A stretch of DNA of 64,000 bases. It comes from Symbiodinium natans. Taxonomy: Eukaryota > Sar > Dinophyceae > Suessiales > Symbiodiniaceae. Under the pieces are notes generated by a model. The model did not search any database and was not told the DNA's origin. It saw only the letters and a list, made by a program, of their open reading frames with translations. The stretch covers positions 343,501 to 407,500 of the forward strand of contig CAJNDS010002294.1 of NCBI GenBank assembly GCA_905221605.1. Reading direction: 5' to 3'. The position numbers were made by a program, and so were the translations under genes. Below are positions 48,128 to 59,934 of this stretch, one piece after another. The stretch's first letter is position 1. Each line of letters opens with the position of its first letter.

Positions 48128-48345
48128 GTCAACAGATGTTGCCAAGTATGAGCTGGACAATCTCAAGGCTGGCCGCAAGGCCTGGCCTGGTGCCGTTCAC
48201 AAACGTTCACAGCACATCTTACCGGTAGAGCACCAGACTGACCGTCAGACTGTCGGCCAGGTGTATGTCAAGCGAGGAATGCTCTTCTTTCTGGCGTCGA
48301 AAGAAGTCGCGCTCGACAAGATTTCCAAGGACCGTTGCCCTGGGG
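48128..48345 (+). CDS. two exons, possibly prefoldin-like
   Basis: 48131-48206 reads DVAKYELDNLKAGRKAWPG and 48241-48335 reads RQTVGQVYVKRGMLFFLASK then VALDKISKD. A turn of the 'vG-x-F-h-h' type followed by a helix is seen in beta-class prefoldins (PFDN1 type), where it links the two coiled-coil arms. The match is loose, and long flanking coiled coils were not found. Treat as an unidentified small protein with a weak family hint. Confidence 0.3.
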
Positions 48346-48459
48346 GCTCTTCGATAAGGGAAGGAAACGTCACTTGACCCTGCGACATGCGACGATTCCA
48401 GCGCTGAAAGGACTCCATGAAACAGGAGAAGGCACATTCCGACCGACAAGGAAGCGCAG

Positions 48460-48900
48460 GTGACTGCGGCTCAGTGCTTTGCTTGCACGGGTCTCGAGAC
48501 CTCAAATGTACGCCACAGTGCACCTCTTTGCATCATTCGTCTTGCGCGGCTAAGGTTGGGGACTTGGGCTTGGACACGCTCGAATGATCCGATTGAGCCG
48601 ATCTCCACAACGGTTTGGATCATGTGCGAGCACGTCGACATTCGACAAGGGAACAAGAAGGAAGGGCACCGGTGGCTAGTCACTCTGTTTGAGATGCCGG
48701 AAAATCCGGGAGCCATCCCCATTATGCTTGGTGAATGCCGCTCTCCTGTCATAAAAGCGAATGTTGCCAGCGCGTCGCTCACGCTTGCAGAAATCCTCAT
48801 GATCTGTGCTATCTGCTTCTTGAGTCGGTTGTCGCAGCACGTTGTCAGGGGACGACGTTCTGCCGTTGGACATGGAGTTGGCACTGGAAGACCAGGCTTA
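48460..48900 (+). other. undecided open frame
   Basis: A + frame contains WIMCEHVDIRQGNKKEGHRW, VTLFEMPENPGAIPIMLG and a hydrophobic stretch LAEILMICAICFL. The opposite strand is also open (48884-48471). Composition does not decide which, if either, is real. Confidence 0.2.
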
Positions 48901-49034
48901 TGGCACGTGTGTATACAGTGCGTGGTGTGTAGTGGTGCTACGTTGGGCCCCCCTCACCCCGTCATATTGGGGGGGGGGGCAGGGGGGGCACAAAATATGG
49001 AAACTAGGGCACGAGGGCATTGAGAACACTGCAC

Positions 49035-49822
49035 GGAGCGGCTCTCGTCTTTTGCATCCGGAGGCACCCGCGGTGGCCGCCGAGACTTCACCGGTGCCTT
49101 ACGTACAGGAAGAGCTTGGCCGACTCATTCAGAATTTGCGGCTTTGATGGCAAAACCCCACAGGAAGATGTCATCGATATCGAAGACCTCAACCAAGTGG
49201 CAGGGCAGGCGAGCAGAGCGACAGTAGACCAAGCATGACAAAGTACTCAGCCGGTTCACCGCTTGTCGTGACCATGACACGGAGTGCAGGCTGCTGTGCA
49301 GCTCGTGCCATTGTCGAACCTGGCTGTGGAGCGGATCTCAGCCAAAAAGGGGCACTATCCAATCGACATCACAGCCGCAGCTGCTCAGGCAAAGCAGCTC
49401 ATCATGCTTGGGGACGAGGATCTCAAAAGCATTCAGAAATTCAGAAATTCGCAGAACACTGTGCATAATCAGGTCAGCTTTACTTCGAGTTAAAGCCTCG
49501 GATGGGAGGAGCAGCAAGCTGTGCTCGGCTTCTTTCAGCTTCAACGGCTGGGGTCTTTGATGGTGGTCTCATTGATCTGAATCTCAGGGCTCTCAAGACA
49601 AGCATGTGTCAGCCAGATTGTGATGGACGCACACTTGTGACGAGGCGAGAAGAAATTCAAACCTTGCTAGATCAGGCTCCTCCGGCGCTTGCTGTCAGAT
49701 GCATGTTGAGCGTGCTTTAGAGATCGAGTCCGATAGACAGGCACCCGACTCACTCGCTGTGGCTGGTGATGCTGTGAGGGAGTTTGGCGGGGAAGCACCT
49801 TCGGCTCCAAAAGTGCCACAGA
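49035..49822 (+). CDS. exons of an unidentified helical protein
   Basis: Pieces: about 49045-49146 (VPYVQEELGRLIQNLRL), 49166-49238 (DVIDIEDLNQVAGQASRATV), 49283-49472 (AAVQLVPLSNLAVERISAKK, ITAAAAQAKQLIMLGDEDLK, SIQKFRNSQNTV), about 49620-49685 (DGRTLVTRREEIQTLLDQ) and about 49697-49822 (RALEIESDRQAPDSLAVAGD). The third has a strong helical character. All are in + orientation with AG|G acceptors. No family is recognised. Confidence 0.4.
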
Positions 49823-49847
49823 TTCGTCTTCCATTTAGTCGTCAGTC

Positions 49848-49998
49848 ACGCCCTTTTTCTCTCTCTCTCCCTCCCCGCCCTCCCTCCCTCCCCCCTCCCT
49901 CCCCCCTCCCTCCCCCCCCCTCCCCCTCCCTCCCTCCCCCTCCCTCCCCCTCCCTCCCCCTCCCTCCCCCCCCTCCCCCCCCCCCCCTCCCCCCTCCC
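49848..49998. repeat. 150-bp pure pyrimidine tract
   Basis: Almost uninterrupted C and T (CCCTCCCTCC units, then C-rich runs) on the + strand. It could form a triplex or, on the other strand, a G-quadruplex. Confidence 0.95.
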
Positions 49999-50379
49999 TT
50001 CCTGGTGGCAACCTGCACTTCCCGTTAAGGCAATCCCGCTGGGGCACGCTTGGATCGAAGGGACCGTGGCGCCATTCGAGAGGCTCTCCACTCAAGTCAC
50101 AGGGCTTGGAAAAATCGTGTGCGTGAGAAAGCCTTGCTGTAGCAGCTTCCCCTTTTTGCAGCGCAGGCCCACGGATGAGGATGGCTCAGACGCTTCGTCG
50201 CGATTAGAGCGCCTTTGCCCTGTTAGTTGCGCTTAGCTGCGCTAGAACACCAGGCCAGGAAGAAGCGGCGCACGCAATTCGTGGCGGATGCTACTTGGAC
50301 AATGTGTTGCGCGGGGTAGTGCCATTGACATGCTGACCGCACGAGAATTCGGACTGGGTCACGTCATGTCTTAGGACAT

Positions 50380-51290
50380 GCCGGAGATCCCTAAAGAAAT
50401 CTACAGGGGGTTCGAATCTCAGCCGAGCGGGCGCCGATTACATTTTTGAAATCGTCATTGGGCATCCTGTCCATTTGCAGTTTTGGAGACATGAGGTACA
50501 TGAACGATCGGGAACGAATCACAAGGAAAGGAGATCTGCCCTACGATCTGATTCTGCCACATTACTCACCTCACATGTGCCTGCCCCAGTCTTCAAGAAG
50601 AGCACCCAAGTGAACAGTGATTTGGCTGCCCTTAGGCCAAACTTTACCACGACCTTCACAGACATGTGCAAGACATTGTCGCTGGCTTACTTGGTTCCAA
50701 CATCTCCTTCGATTCGTAAAGTCGCAAAGTTAACACAACAAAGTAAGCTGGTGAGCCATGCTGCACTCTGTGCAGCAAGTGGACAGCATACCCTTGGCTT
50801 GGCATTGCATCCCTGAATGCTCTCTGAGGTGTGAAGGCATTCTATGGGGCTCTGAGGCCGGCTGCCACAGTGAAATGCTTCAGAAAAGAGTCTCGCATCC
50901 CAAGGTTGCAGAAAAGAGAAGGCGACTGGCGAAGGATGTCGAGCCAGAGCGAGGGTTTGAGGTGAGCCAAGCAGACCATCTTCTTGCTACAACAAGCAAA
51001 TGTAGCAATCCTTTTTTTTTCTACATTGCTCAGGCTCCGGGTATGGCTCCAGGTATGGCTTCAGCTCCCTCTCAGCCTGGTGCCGGGGTGGCCGAGGCTC
51101 AGATGCGCGACGCGAACATCGCATGCGATGTCCGTGAGTTTTCCATGTTCGGACTGAGTCTGCGTAACTAATGCGTAGCTACTCTTGGCTGCGACCTACC
51201 CAGGAGCCCAGCATCCTGACCGAAGAGCAGCGCAACAGTCTCAGCATGTACGTGAAGCAGAAGGCGGAGCTTCAGCTTTGTGATGGTGTG
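50380..51290 (+). CDS. exons of an unidentified protein upstream of PRP17
   Basis: Coding-like pieces: 50430-50480 (ADYIFEIVIGHPVHLQ), about 50490-50612 (MRYMNDRERITRKGDLPYDL), 50904-50960 (VAEKRRRLAKDVEPERGFE), 51033-51130 (APGMAPGMASAPSQPGAGVA) and 51189-51283 (EPSILTEEQRNSLSMYVKQK). The PSQPGAG/MAP-rich exon is low complexity. Links between them are assumed from order only. No family is recognised. Confidence 0.35.
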
Positions 51291-51938
51291 TCGAGCCGCC
51301 TGCTTTGCACATGCGTTGCGCACACATCACTTAACGCTGCCAGGCTGCCGACAAGCCCGGCTCACTGGCACCTCTGCCGCTGCCCCAGACAAGAACTCGA
51401 GACGTCTCGAGACGAAAAGGAGCTCCGTTTGCATCAAGATGCATCGAGTAGCTGTTGTTGTGGCACTGTACGGTGCTACAAGACACTTCTCGGACCAGAT
51501 CTTCGAAGTCCGTTGAGGTAGTCGGAGGGGGGTTCAACTGGCGGGGTTTTCTGACCTCCAAGGCTTGGGCCGGTCCTCAGCCCGGATAAGGCAGGCCTCA
51601 GGAGCGCCGGAGCACGGTTTTTAGGCCTGTTAGGCTTGAGAGGGCGTTTCGTGCCATGGATTTCCATGGAGGGCACTGAAACCCGTTCATCTTGTCTGAA
51701 TGTGGTGCCCTTTCGCGCAGCTTTCAGCAGCTCAAATCCATGCCACCTGCGAACCCCGGGTCTAGGGGCCTGGCCTGCGGTTGGAATCTTACTTCGGCTG
51801 CCTTCCACTCCTCAGCTTCATTTTTGGGTGCTCAGGGCCCTGCCACGGGGGCAGGCAAGAAGCTTGCTTGTCGCGGCTTTAGGTAGAGAAGGCCTGGGCC
51901 TGGGCACCGCGGAATTGTGCACCACGCAGGTGATAGGC
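51291..51938. other. spacer before PRP17
   Basis: Overlapping frames on both strands, none recognisable. One frame at 51352-51450 (KPGSLAPLPLPQTRTRDV) may be the tail of the preceding gene. Confidence 0.3.
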
Positions 51939-54900
51939 ATGGACCTCCTCGCACAGTACAGCGACAGCGAGGGGGAGGACCCGCGCCTTATGCCAGCTCC
52001 ATTGCTTTGCTGTATTAGCTGTTTGCTCAGAACTCAGCAAAACCAAGAAACATGCAGGAGGCCAAAGCAAAGGCCAAGGCCACTAGCACGTTGCACCATG
52101 CTCAGGCAGTCCCAAGCAAAGTACGGGCACAGACCATGAACATTTGTGAGCCCAAGGCCAACCGGAGCTGCCCCGAAGGCAGTCTCACGAAAGCCAATAG
52201 CGGGAGCTTGGTGCCCAGGTAGTGGAAGTTGCGAAATGCATCAAGCGATAGAGTGCTGAGGGATGTATGAGCTTGAGAGATCTTGACAGGTCGATCTGGC
52301 GCTGCTGCCACTGCCCCATGTTGCAGCCTGCTTCCTGACAGCAAATCTTGATGGCAACCTTTGCTAGGCCATCTGTGGATGCAGCACCACATGTCGACAC
52401 CATTGGCCTGGGCGCCGTGACAGCCTAAGCACTGCCAAATAACTTGAGTGTCTTTTGCGATGCCTCTGCTAATCCGCTCATGAAGCTGTTGCATTTGTTT
52501 CTTTTGCTTACGGCTTTTCCGGTCATTTCACGGCGTTTCTTCACTACTGCACTTTGTCCTGAGTTCTCACACAAGCATGCACGCCATATCAAGCCATACA
52601 GGTGACGCAGTGGGCTTACAACACCGCCGACAAGCGGATCCTGACAAACCCAACAATAGCAGCGAGATCCCAAGCATTCTCGCTGCGCATCCCAGAGTTG
52701 TGTTGTGAAGTGCATGACGAAGAAAGTGGAATCTGAAGGCACTCAGCAAGCCTCTACAAGGGCCCCTCGAGGAGGGAAAGCTGCTCAGCTCCAGTGGTCG
52801 GTGTTGTTTGCTGCGAGCGCGAAAACAGCCGAGCCCAGGTGTAGCCTAGAGCAGAACTACAACAATCACAAGATGGGGCGAGTAGAGAAAGCAGCCATGA
52901 GCCTCTTGCCTGCAAGAACGGTTGGAATGAGCTCAGACAAAGCTTCCAAGCCTTGCAGACACTGGCTGCATTTTCTTAAGGCAAATTTGCCTTCGATCAG
53001 CAGCCGGGGAGCTCGGACAGCTCGGCATGGCTGCGAGTGGCTGCGAATGCTCAGAGATCTGTCGTTGCGGCATCCCTGAGGTATCTCACCTTCCACAACT
53101 ACGGGTATGCTGCGAATCCTTGCAAGAACATTCCCGAGGGAGAAGAGATGATAGCTCCGCGGATTATATCTTGAGTCATGTTTGTTCTTGTTTCGTGTTT
53201 AGGAGCTGCGGGTTCAGATCGTTGTGCTGCGAAGTCTCACGAAATCGCGACTTCTGAGGTCAGCACGGAAGCCGAGTTTCAAGAGGGCCGTGGTATTTGG
53301 GACAAACCCCGCAAAAGGCCCCAGGGTTGCAAAAGGATACCTGCAATGGTTGCACATGTGGCAGTACAAGCTGACCGTTCGCCTGCGAAAAAGCTGCTAA
53401 GATACGTGAGCCGAGTTTGCAGGCAACGATTGGAAGGCCCTGACATGCCAGCACTGAGCTCAGTGAAGTTCTCTCCAAGACAGAAGGCTTCCTTTTTTTG
53501 TTAATAGGCATCTAGGCGTCTATCTGAGTCTATCTGTCTATCTTTTCTTGTCCGAAAATAAGAAATGAGGACGCAGATCGGCCTGGCAAGGCCTGGGCTT
53601 CGGAGCAGCTTGGTGTCATGGGCGTGTTTGTGGACCAGCGACCCTGCCAGGGGCACGCTGAATCTGCCAAGCCACGGCCTCAGCGTAGCTATGCGTCGCT
53701 CTCAGACTCTTGGAGTGCAGGTGGGGCGGCTTCATCGATGGCGACGTTGTGAGGAAGCAGCTTGAAGTGGAAGTGAAGGAAACGCTCTGAAAGTTTAGGG
53801 GCCCTGCTTGTGATCGCTTGTGGTGTGGCTGTTTGTGACCAACACGCAGGCAAGAGAAGAGGAGGTAGCCAGAAGAGCCGAAGAGGAGAGAGCAGTCGAA
53901 GGCTATGTGACATCCTCGTTCATTCCAGCATCGCTGTCACTGCAGTGGGTCGACAGGCGAAGAGAGGGAAACGAAGGAGCGTGTCACCTCCATCTTCCAC
54001 GGCAACAAGGCGCGCCATATTGCGCGCGTTGGCCAAACGCAGAGAAGATTGCAGCAAAGTTCCGAAGTGCATCTTAACTGTTCTCAGAAATTTGCACTCC
54101 TTGCATGTCCGTGCAAATATTGAGTTACCTTCACCAATTTCACACACTGCCTCGTGCACAACGTGGTCAACAAATTTGGTAGGCATATACTCATTGTCGA
54201 ATCAATCGCTTGATTCAGGAGACCGACTATGCTGGCCGGTCTTGGATTGAGAACAAGGCACGTGGCCCGCACCGACATGCTCACGGCTAAATATGTCATG
54301 ACGTAGCTGCTGCTGTTTCTGCGAGACCAACATCACCAAAGACGTTGATGACAAGCAGCGGGGGCCCTACGCGTAGCCGTTGGAAGGGGTCTGCACGTAA
54401 CTCGATAGAATGTGAATCATTCGTACATGCCAGAATAATCGTAGTCGTAGAGTCTGTATTAGCGCTGAAGTACATGTGTTGCAGGTGCTTCTTGCCCAAA
54501 AAGTGGGTGCACACGTGGCGCCGACCTTGGATGGTTCGGAGTGATCAATGAAATAAACAGGGCTGTTAGATGAAAACGAGTTCGTTGACATCGCATCGAC
54601 ACGTAAGACAGCCCAAAGATGTCGGATGTCGCTCGCCGTGTGTGTGCAACCGCTTTGGGCAGTTCAACACCATGGGCCCCATGGATCTAGATAGATCGAG
54701 TTGCAGAACACGTTAGAACATTGAATTTTCTAGAGCAACTCCCAAGGTCGGGGCACACGATGGGCGTGCAGAAAATTAAGTGGCAGGTGACTCAGGGATC
54801 CATTGCTGCGACCCACGTATGGACTCAACATTGACGTGTAAATTGTACCCCAATTTTCTACCCTCAGGTCAATTGGGGGCCATTGACTAGACTTGAGCCC

Positions 54901-55819
54901 AGGTTCCCGAAGACCGCCCATCTCCTCCTGTCAGCTGGCATGGATGGTAAGATCATGATCTGGGACTACCACAACCAGCGGAAGTTCTGTGCTTAGTGGT
55001 GCGGTTCGGCTAATTTAGCCTGAGACCAAGGCCACGCGAGGCATTCTGACACGATTGCCCCCGACTCCGAGGTGTCTCAGAAGTTATATGGGACACGACC
55101 AAGCCGTTCGGGATATCGCCTTCACAGCAGCATCGGCCCTGGGGCAAAAATTTCAGAAGAAGCTTAAGCCCTGCTACACGCAGCGCCCTTGCTTCACGAG
55201 GATGGCCGCCGGTTTTATAGTGTCTCCTATGACAAAAACGTCCAGCCCTGGCCTCTGAGCTCTGAGCGGAAGTGGACGAGTCAAGCTCTCGCCTTTGCTG
55301 TGAGGTACTGGGACACAGAAACAGGCCAAATCATCTCAACATTCACAAACAAGAAAACGCCATTCTGTGTTCTGGCCCCAGAGACCGTCGGAAGGCGTTA
55401 CGGGGTGTCATGTTCCACTCGTCTCACTCGTCTTCGTCGAGTTGTGCACCAGGTGTCGGTTCACCCGGATCCGTCTCAGCAGAACGTTATTGTTACTGGA
55501 TGCTCGAACAAGAAGGCGGGGGTGTGGGCAGGGCGCTCCTTTAGTTCATGCAGAGCGCATTGCCCAGTGCAACTGATCAAGCTGTCTATGCCACACAGTT
55601 TCTAGAGGGATTGGCCACATTACCCGGCAGTCGGGCTGGCCCCAGCACAGGAAAGGAGGAAAGAGGGTTTCTGGCCCACGGGTCGAAGAAGGCCCCATGT
55701 CAGAAAAAGGTCCAGGGGTGGGGTGGTGTCAGGGTAGGTTCCAGGGGGTTTCCAGGCAAAGTTCCGGGAGCCGCCGACAGGCGGGACCCGCCACAGCATC
55801 GGTTTGGGGTCCCACAGGG

Positions 55820-55853
<34 letters not shown>

Positions 55854-57426
55854 CGGTCAATTTGGTATGGGGAAGGAGACCTGATCGGGGTCTGCTTGTT
55901 CCAAACGCTTCTCGGCAGGAAGCCGAGGCGAATGTGTTCTTTTTGCCCACAGCAAGAGCAAGGGCAGCTTGGAATGAAAAGGCTGCAGCTCAGTGAAAAA
56001 CGGCTGCAGGCAGTGCAGTGGGACTCCAACACTTGCACCATTGTGCAGGACCTTGATATTCTTGTTCAGAAGGATCAGAAGGGCAGAAGTATGCAGCCGC
56101 AGCTTCTTCACTGCTCTGCTGCACACGTGGCAGGAGTATGATGAACACATGGGCGCTGTCAACACAGTGACAATTTGTGAGGATGGAAAGCGCCAATGCC
56201 TCAGCTAGCCTTGTGCTCCTCAGCAGTGCAGCAGCATGATCGTCGTGAGCATCATCCGAGGATTGCTCACCTCTTCAGATGATAAGAAGCCACTGTCCCA
56301 GCTTAACGGAGTTGAAATTCTGGCACCTGCAGCCTCGCAATGCGGAATGCTGGCCTGGTCACTGTAGGATGTTCCTGTGGGAGTTTGGCATTCCGGTCGT
56401 CATCAAGCACATCGTCAGCGGCTTGAAGTGCCTGCTCTGGCGACTGCAGCGCCAGCCGCGTGGTCGTGGCTCCATGTTCCAAGCTCTGCTTCGAGGCTGA
56501 GCCGACCATGCACTCAATCCCCCAGGCCTTCGTTCTGAAAGCGTCGTACTGCTGCTGAATCCATCACATCTTGGACCCAGATCGTCGTCAGCCCTGACGA
56601 GAAGTACCTTATAGGGCAATCCATGGACAACAAGATTATAGCTTATGAGGCCGGGACTGAGGCTCCTCGAGCATCAACAGGAAGTCAGGCGGGTTGACGT
56701 GTCTGGCGAGGCGTTTGGACGCTTCAAGTTCATAGCGCGAAAAACGTTCAAGGCACCGATCGTGGGGCTTGCTTGTCTCGAAGCTTCTCACGGAGAGACA
56801 GAATGTGCTGCCACGCGAAATCACGTGAACCTGTCCAGGGCCACCTCAATTCAGGCTATGCCATCACGCAGCGATCTCAAGAGATGAGAGGGGGGGCATG
56901 ACGAGCGATGCGAGCGATGCGAGCGATGTTGTGTTTCGACGGTTCCAAGGCCTGGTTGGTCAGCCGATGGCCGGTGGGTCATGTCCGGCGATGCCGATGG
57001 CAAGCTGTGGCTGCCAAGCTGCGAGAAGCGGTGCTGGTATTCTTCCGTCAGAAAGGCATGACGAGCCTCTGAAAAGACCTGCCTTTCTTGCATCAGGTTC
57101 TGGGACTGGGCCAAATGCAAGAACTATCGCGTCCTCAAAGCTCATGACGGAGTCTGTACTGGCTGCCTGTGGCGTGTGACTCAGCCATCTCAGCCGACTA
57201 GTCTTCGCGCTTCACAATACAGCCTGAAGCTTGCGGATGGATAGCAGTTGAGGCACCCAATACAGCCGGAAGCCCAGCTGGTCGATTTTGAAGGGCTTGC
57301 AGTGCGCTTCCACTTCGATCGGCTGGCAGGGCCTACAATAGTACTACTGTAAAACTGCAGCAGTACTCGAGGACTTCGCGCGTCGTTTCCTGCGGCTGGG
57401 ACGGTGCCATCAAGCTTTGGGACTGA
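51939..57426 (+). CDS. PRP17: pre-mRNA-processing factor 17 (WD40)
   Basis: Second-step spliceosome factor PRP17/CDC40. The ATG at 51939 opens [14 protein letters not shown], typical of the family N-terminus. Candidate N-terminal exons follow at about 52054, 53267 and 53846 ([18 protein letters not shown]). Then come SIFHGNKA near 53990 and [11 protein letters not shown] at 54485, both family landmarks before the propeller. WD40 exons: 54880-54994 ([20 protein letters not shown]), 55070-55125 ([11 protein letters not shown]), 55195-55245 ([11 protein letters not shown]), 55305-55375 ([20 protein letters not shown]), 55446-55531 ([15 protein letters not shown]), 56019-56053, 56131-56205 ([19 protein letters not shown]), 56370-56415 ([14 protein letters not shown]), 56578-56653 ([18 protein letters not shown]), about 56715-56755, 56977-57013 ([11 protein letters not shown]), 57098-57150 ([18 protein letters not shown]) and 57358-57426 ([18 protein letters not shown] 57424). 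The order matches the family throughout. Confidence 0.9.
55821..55852. repeat. poly-G run of 32 in a PRP17 intron
   Basis: It lies between the exons at 55531 and 56019 and is preceded by CCCACAGGGC. Confidence 0.95.
56905..56931. repeat. 9-bp tandem repeat (GCGAGCGAT)3 in a PRP17 intron
   Basis: GAGCGATGC is repeated three times head to tail. Confidence 0.85.
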
Positions 57427-58149
57427 GCCAAAGAGCGTCTGCCAAAAGCTAATATTCTCCGTTCCATGGAAGCTTTTGACAATGCGCCCTGGTGAAAAGG
57501 AAAGAGCGCACTGCATCCCAGCAAAGCGCAGAAAAAATGTTTGCACCGGACTGCAGCAGTCTGCGCCACGAAGCATCGGCAACATGTACAAATCAACAGT
57601 CTCTCTTTCAGCCAGCGCTGCATTGCATGCAAAGTTGTGCCATATTGTACCATTTTGTACCATTTTGTACCAGAGCAGTACCAGAGCCATCCAGAGTCCC
57701 AGGAGTCCCGGCTTTTCGCCAGAGACGCCTCTGATCGCGCGCTCCCCATGGGATCCTACTCTGGTTTCTGTACCTCTGGATATCCTATGTATCCTAATGG
57801 GACACCAGTGTTGCGAATGTGGTTTGGTGGTCTCGTGCTGGCCCTGTTAGAGCAGAGTCTAACAGAGTTGCCTTCACGGTGCTCAGACGGAGACTCTGCT
57901 CCTGGAGAATGCCCCCGGGTCAATGAACGCCGTTGTGTTGGGCCCCCGACTGACTGCGGCTTCACGCCCCTTACTTCATTTCAATAGATATTTGAAGACA
58001 CTCCGAGATTGGGCGAAGCGGCTTACTTGGCCTAAGGACGGGCAATCAAGACGACGAGGATCAATCTGGCAATCCTACAGCGCGGATTGGGTGCGCTCAA
58101 GCATGCTGAAGCATGTTGAAGCGCACGGCAATGTGTGTCTCTGGCAGCA
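57427..58149. other. region between PRP17 and the kleisin exons
   Basis: A + frame at 57541-57987 is open for 148 codons and contains GTACCATTTT repeats at 57649-57675 and a segment SLTELPSRCSDGDSAPGE near 57855. It could include middle exons of the kleisin gene, but no N-terminal kleisin motif was found. Confidence 0.3.
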
Positions 58150-58960
58150 AGGTACAGTGGCCGCACTGAGAAGATGCACAGATTCCTTGCCCGGGAGCTT
58201 GCGAGGGTTAGTTTAGCGTCCCGCTGTACTTTATGAAGTCCAAGAACATCGGTCACCAAAATAGGCTCTAAATCTTCGGCGAATGCATACACAGCTTCCA
58301 AAGTGTAGATGCAGAAGAGCTACCAGGAGTTCCGGGACACCGGAAGGCCAGATCTTTCTTACGAGGACCTTTGCAGGCCGGCGACAGTGGCTGACATCGT
58401 TTGCATGAAGATGTCCTGGCACAAGCTTCTTGCACATTGAAACCCCTCTTGCTGACAGGTCTCAAACTCAAGGGCGAAGAGAACTGATTGCGGGATGCTT
58501 CTTCGAACTGTTGGCCAGGGGCTCGGACAAGTCAACAGAAAGCATTCCTAATAGCAGCCGCAGAACGCTAAAGGAGGATGCAGGAGGATGCAGGCTCGCA
58601 ACTGGCAGCAACAGCTGGAAGAACCAAACGGCATTCGAAACGCTGACTTGAAGATGATTTAGGGCCCAGATGACCAGCCCAGCGTGCCTTGCCAAGCTCC
58701 ATCAAACACCATCAACCACCCAACCCAAGCCGTCAAGCCTTCTTTGCAGTCAACTTCTGTGGTTCCTACGGAGCAGTTCTCGTGCCCCGCGTAGCTGGCT
58801 AAGGTGCTCAAAACCAATGGTGTGATCAGCGTGCAGCAGGACCTCCCATCATGAACTCGCCATGTCGCTGTTGCACACCTCGGAAACTACAGCCAAATGC
58901 GCCCCATGCAGGATGACCCGCTGTCTGACATCAAGATTGGAAAGGCCAGCGCTGTGCTTG
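58150..58960 (+). CDS. cohesin kleisin (RAD21/SCC1/REC8-like), C-terminal exons
   Basis: The kleisin C-terminal winged helix binds the SMC1 head. Exons: about 58160-58205 (EKMHRFLARELA), about 58311-58437 (SYQEFRDTGRPDLSYEDLC), about 58459-58515 (GRRELIAGCFFELL), 58797-58839 (AKVLKTNGVISVQQ) and from 58912 (DDPLSDIKIGKAS). Joined, the core follows the RAD21 pattern 'LS-x-L---+RK-AA--FFE-LVL----I---Q--PY-DI'. The last intron (58840-58911) starts with GA and ends with AG; splicing it changes QQ/DLPS-stop into QQDDPLSDI, matching the family. The N-terminal helices that bind SMC3 were not found between PRP17 and here, so the gene is incomplete, compressed, or its early exons were missed. The end of the coding sequence beyond 58960 is unclear. 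Confidence 0.55.
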
Positions 58961-59934
58961 TCTCCTGGTTGTCTCGGTATCTTACATTACGAACCACAGG
59001 CAGCGCAGTGGGCAAAGTGAGTAGCATGGATGTTTTGACATCTGCGCGAAGTCCCTCCTACGTGTCACCGTATCGTGTACATTACACCCATTACACATGT
59101 GCATATCTGCGCAGCCTTGCGCATCCAAGGTCCGACGCGTGTCAGCTGCATGATGTCATTAGGGTAATATAGCCATGATCAAAGTCCGGAATTCTTTTTT
59201 ATGCCAAGAACCGAGTCCACAACTGTGCCCAGCATGGAACGTCTTAATCCGCGCGCGTAGAGCCTTGTTCCTTGGCCGGCATCGTTGAAGAGGACCAGGT
59301 CTGCGCATCAGCGAAGCTGGTGGGGAGCCCGCTCTTATGGCGCCAGGGTTTCCTTAGAGGGATACCAAAGCTAAGGACGTGCGAAATTAAAAGCAGCTCG
59401 CTTGCCCTCAAGAGATGAGCTTCAATATGGCTCTGACAGCTTTTTGCAGAAGCATCCCTTTTGGGCCGACACGGGCTGCATCGATGTGCCGCGCTGTTGG
59501 CCCCACTTTCGGCCCCACTTTCCAAAGCGAAGTTTTGTTGCTATGTCTGCAGCGGCTCGGCCGTGCCAGGAGCTTTGACCACGTTCTGTGCATATGCATC
59601 CAGCAGAGTGCCATCACAAACCTGAACAAAGCGGTTCGTGGGTTTCTTTCAGGCCTAAGTGGGCGACCACTGCCCTCATGGCCGCTTGGCAAGCAGCGTG
59701 CTGTGGCCTTTCGCTTTGAACGCTTTGAAGTTGAGAGTTGGAGAAACGCGCGAAGTGGAAGAGCCAAGGACTGGAGAGGCGATGAGGCCGCATGTGACCG
59801 CGTTTGCCCGTTGCAGTCAGTGAACTCTAGCCATGCTGCGTGCTGCCACTCTCTCACTCTCTCTGCAAAGGTAGGCTGCACATGCAGCACAGGGGTTCCG
59901 AAAGAAGTAGCTTGCTTTGCTACTTCACCGACTC
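58961..59934. other. spacer with frames open on both strands
   Basis: The + frame from 59415 and the minus frame 59890-59408 are both long and unrecognised. The last part of the + frame (from about 59935) joins the transportin exons. Confidence 0.3.

Noticed and set aside
49784-50236. proline-rich protein at the pyrimidine tract
   Set aside because: The Pro/Leu/Ser runs come directly from CCCTCC repeats; the minus Gly-rich frames are their shadows.
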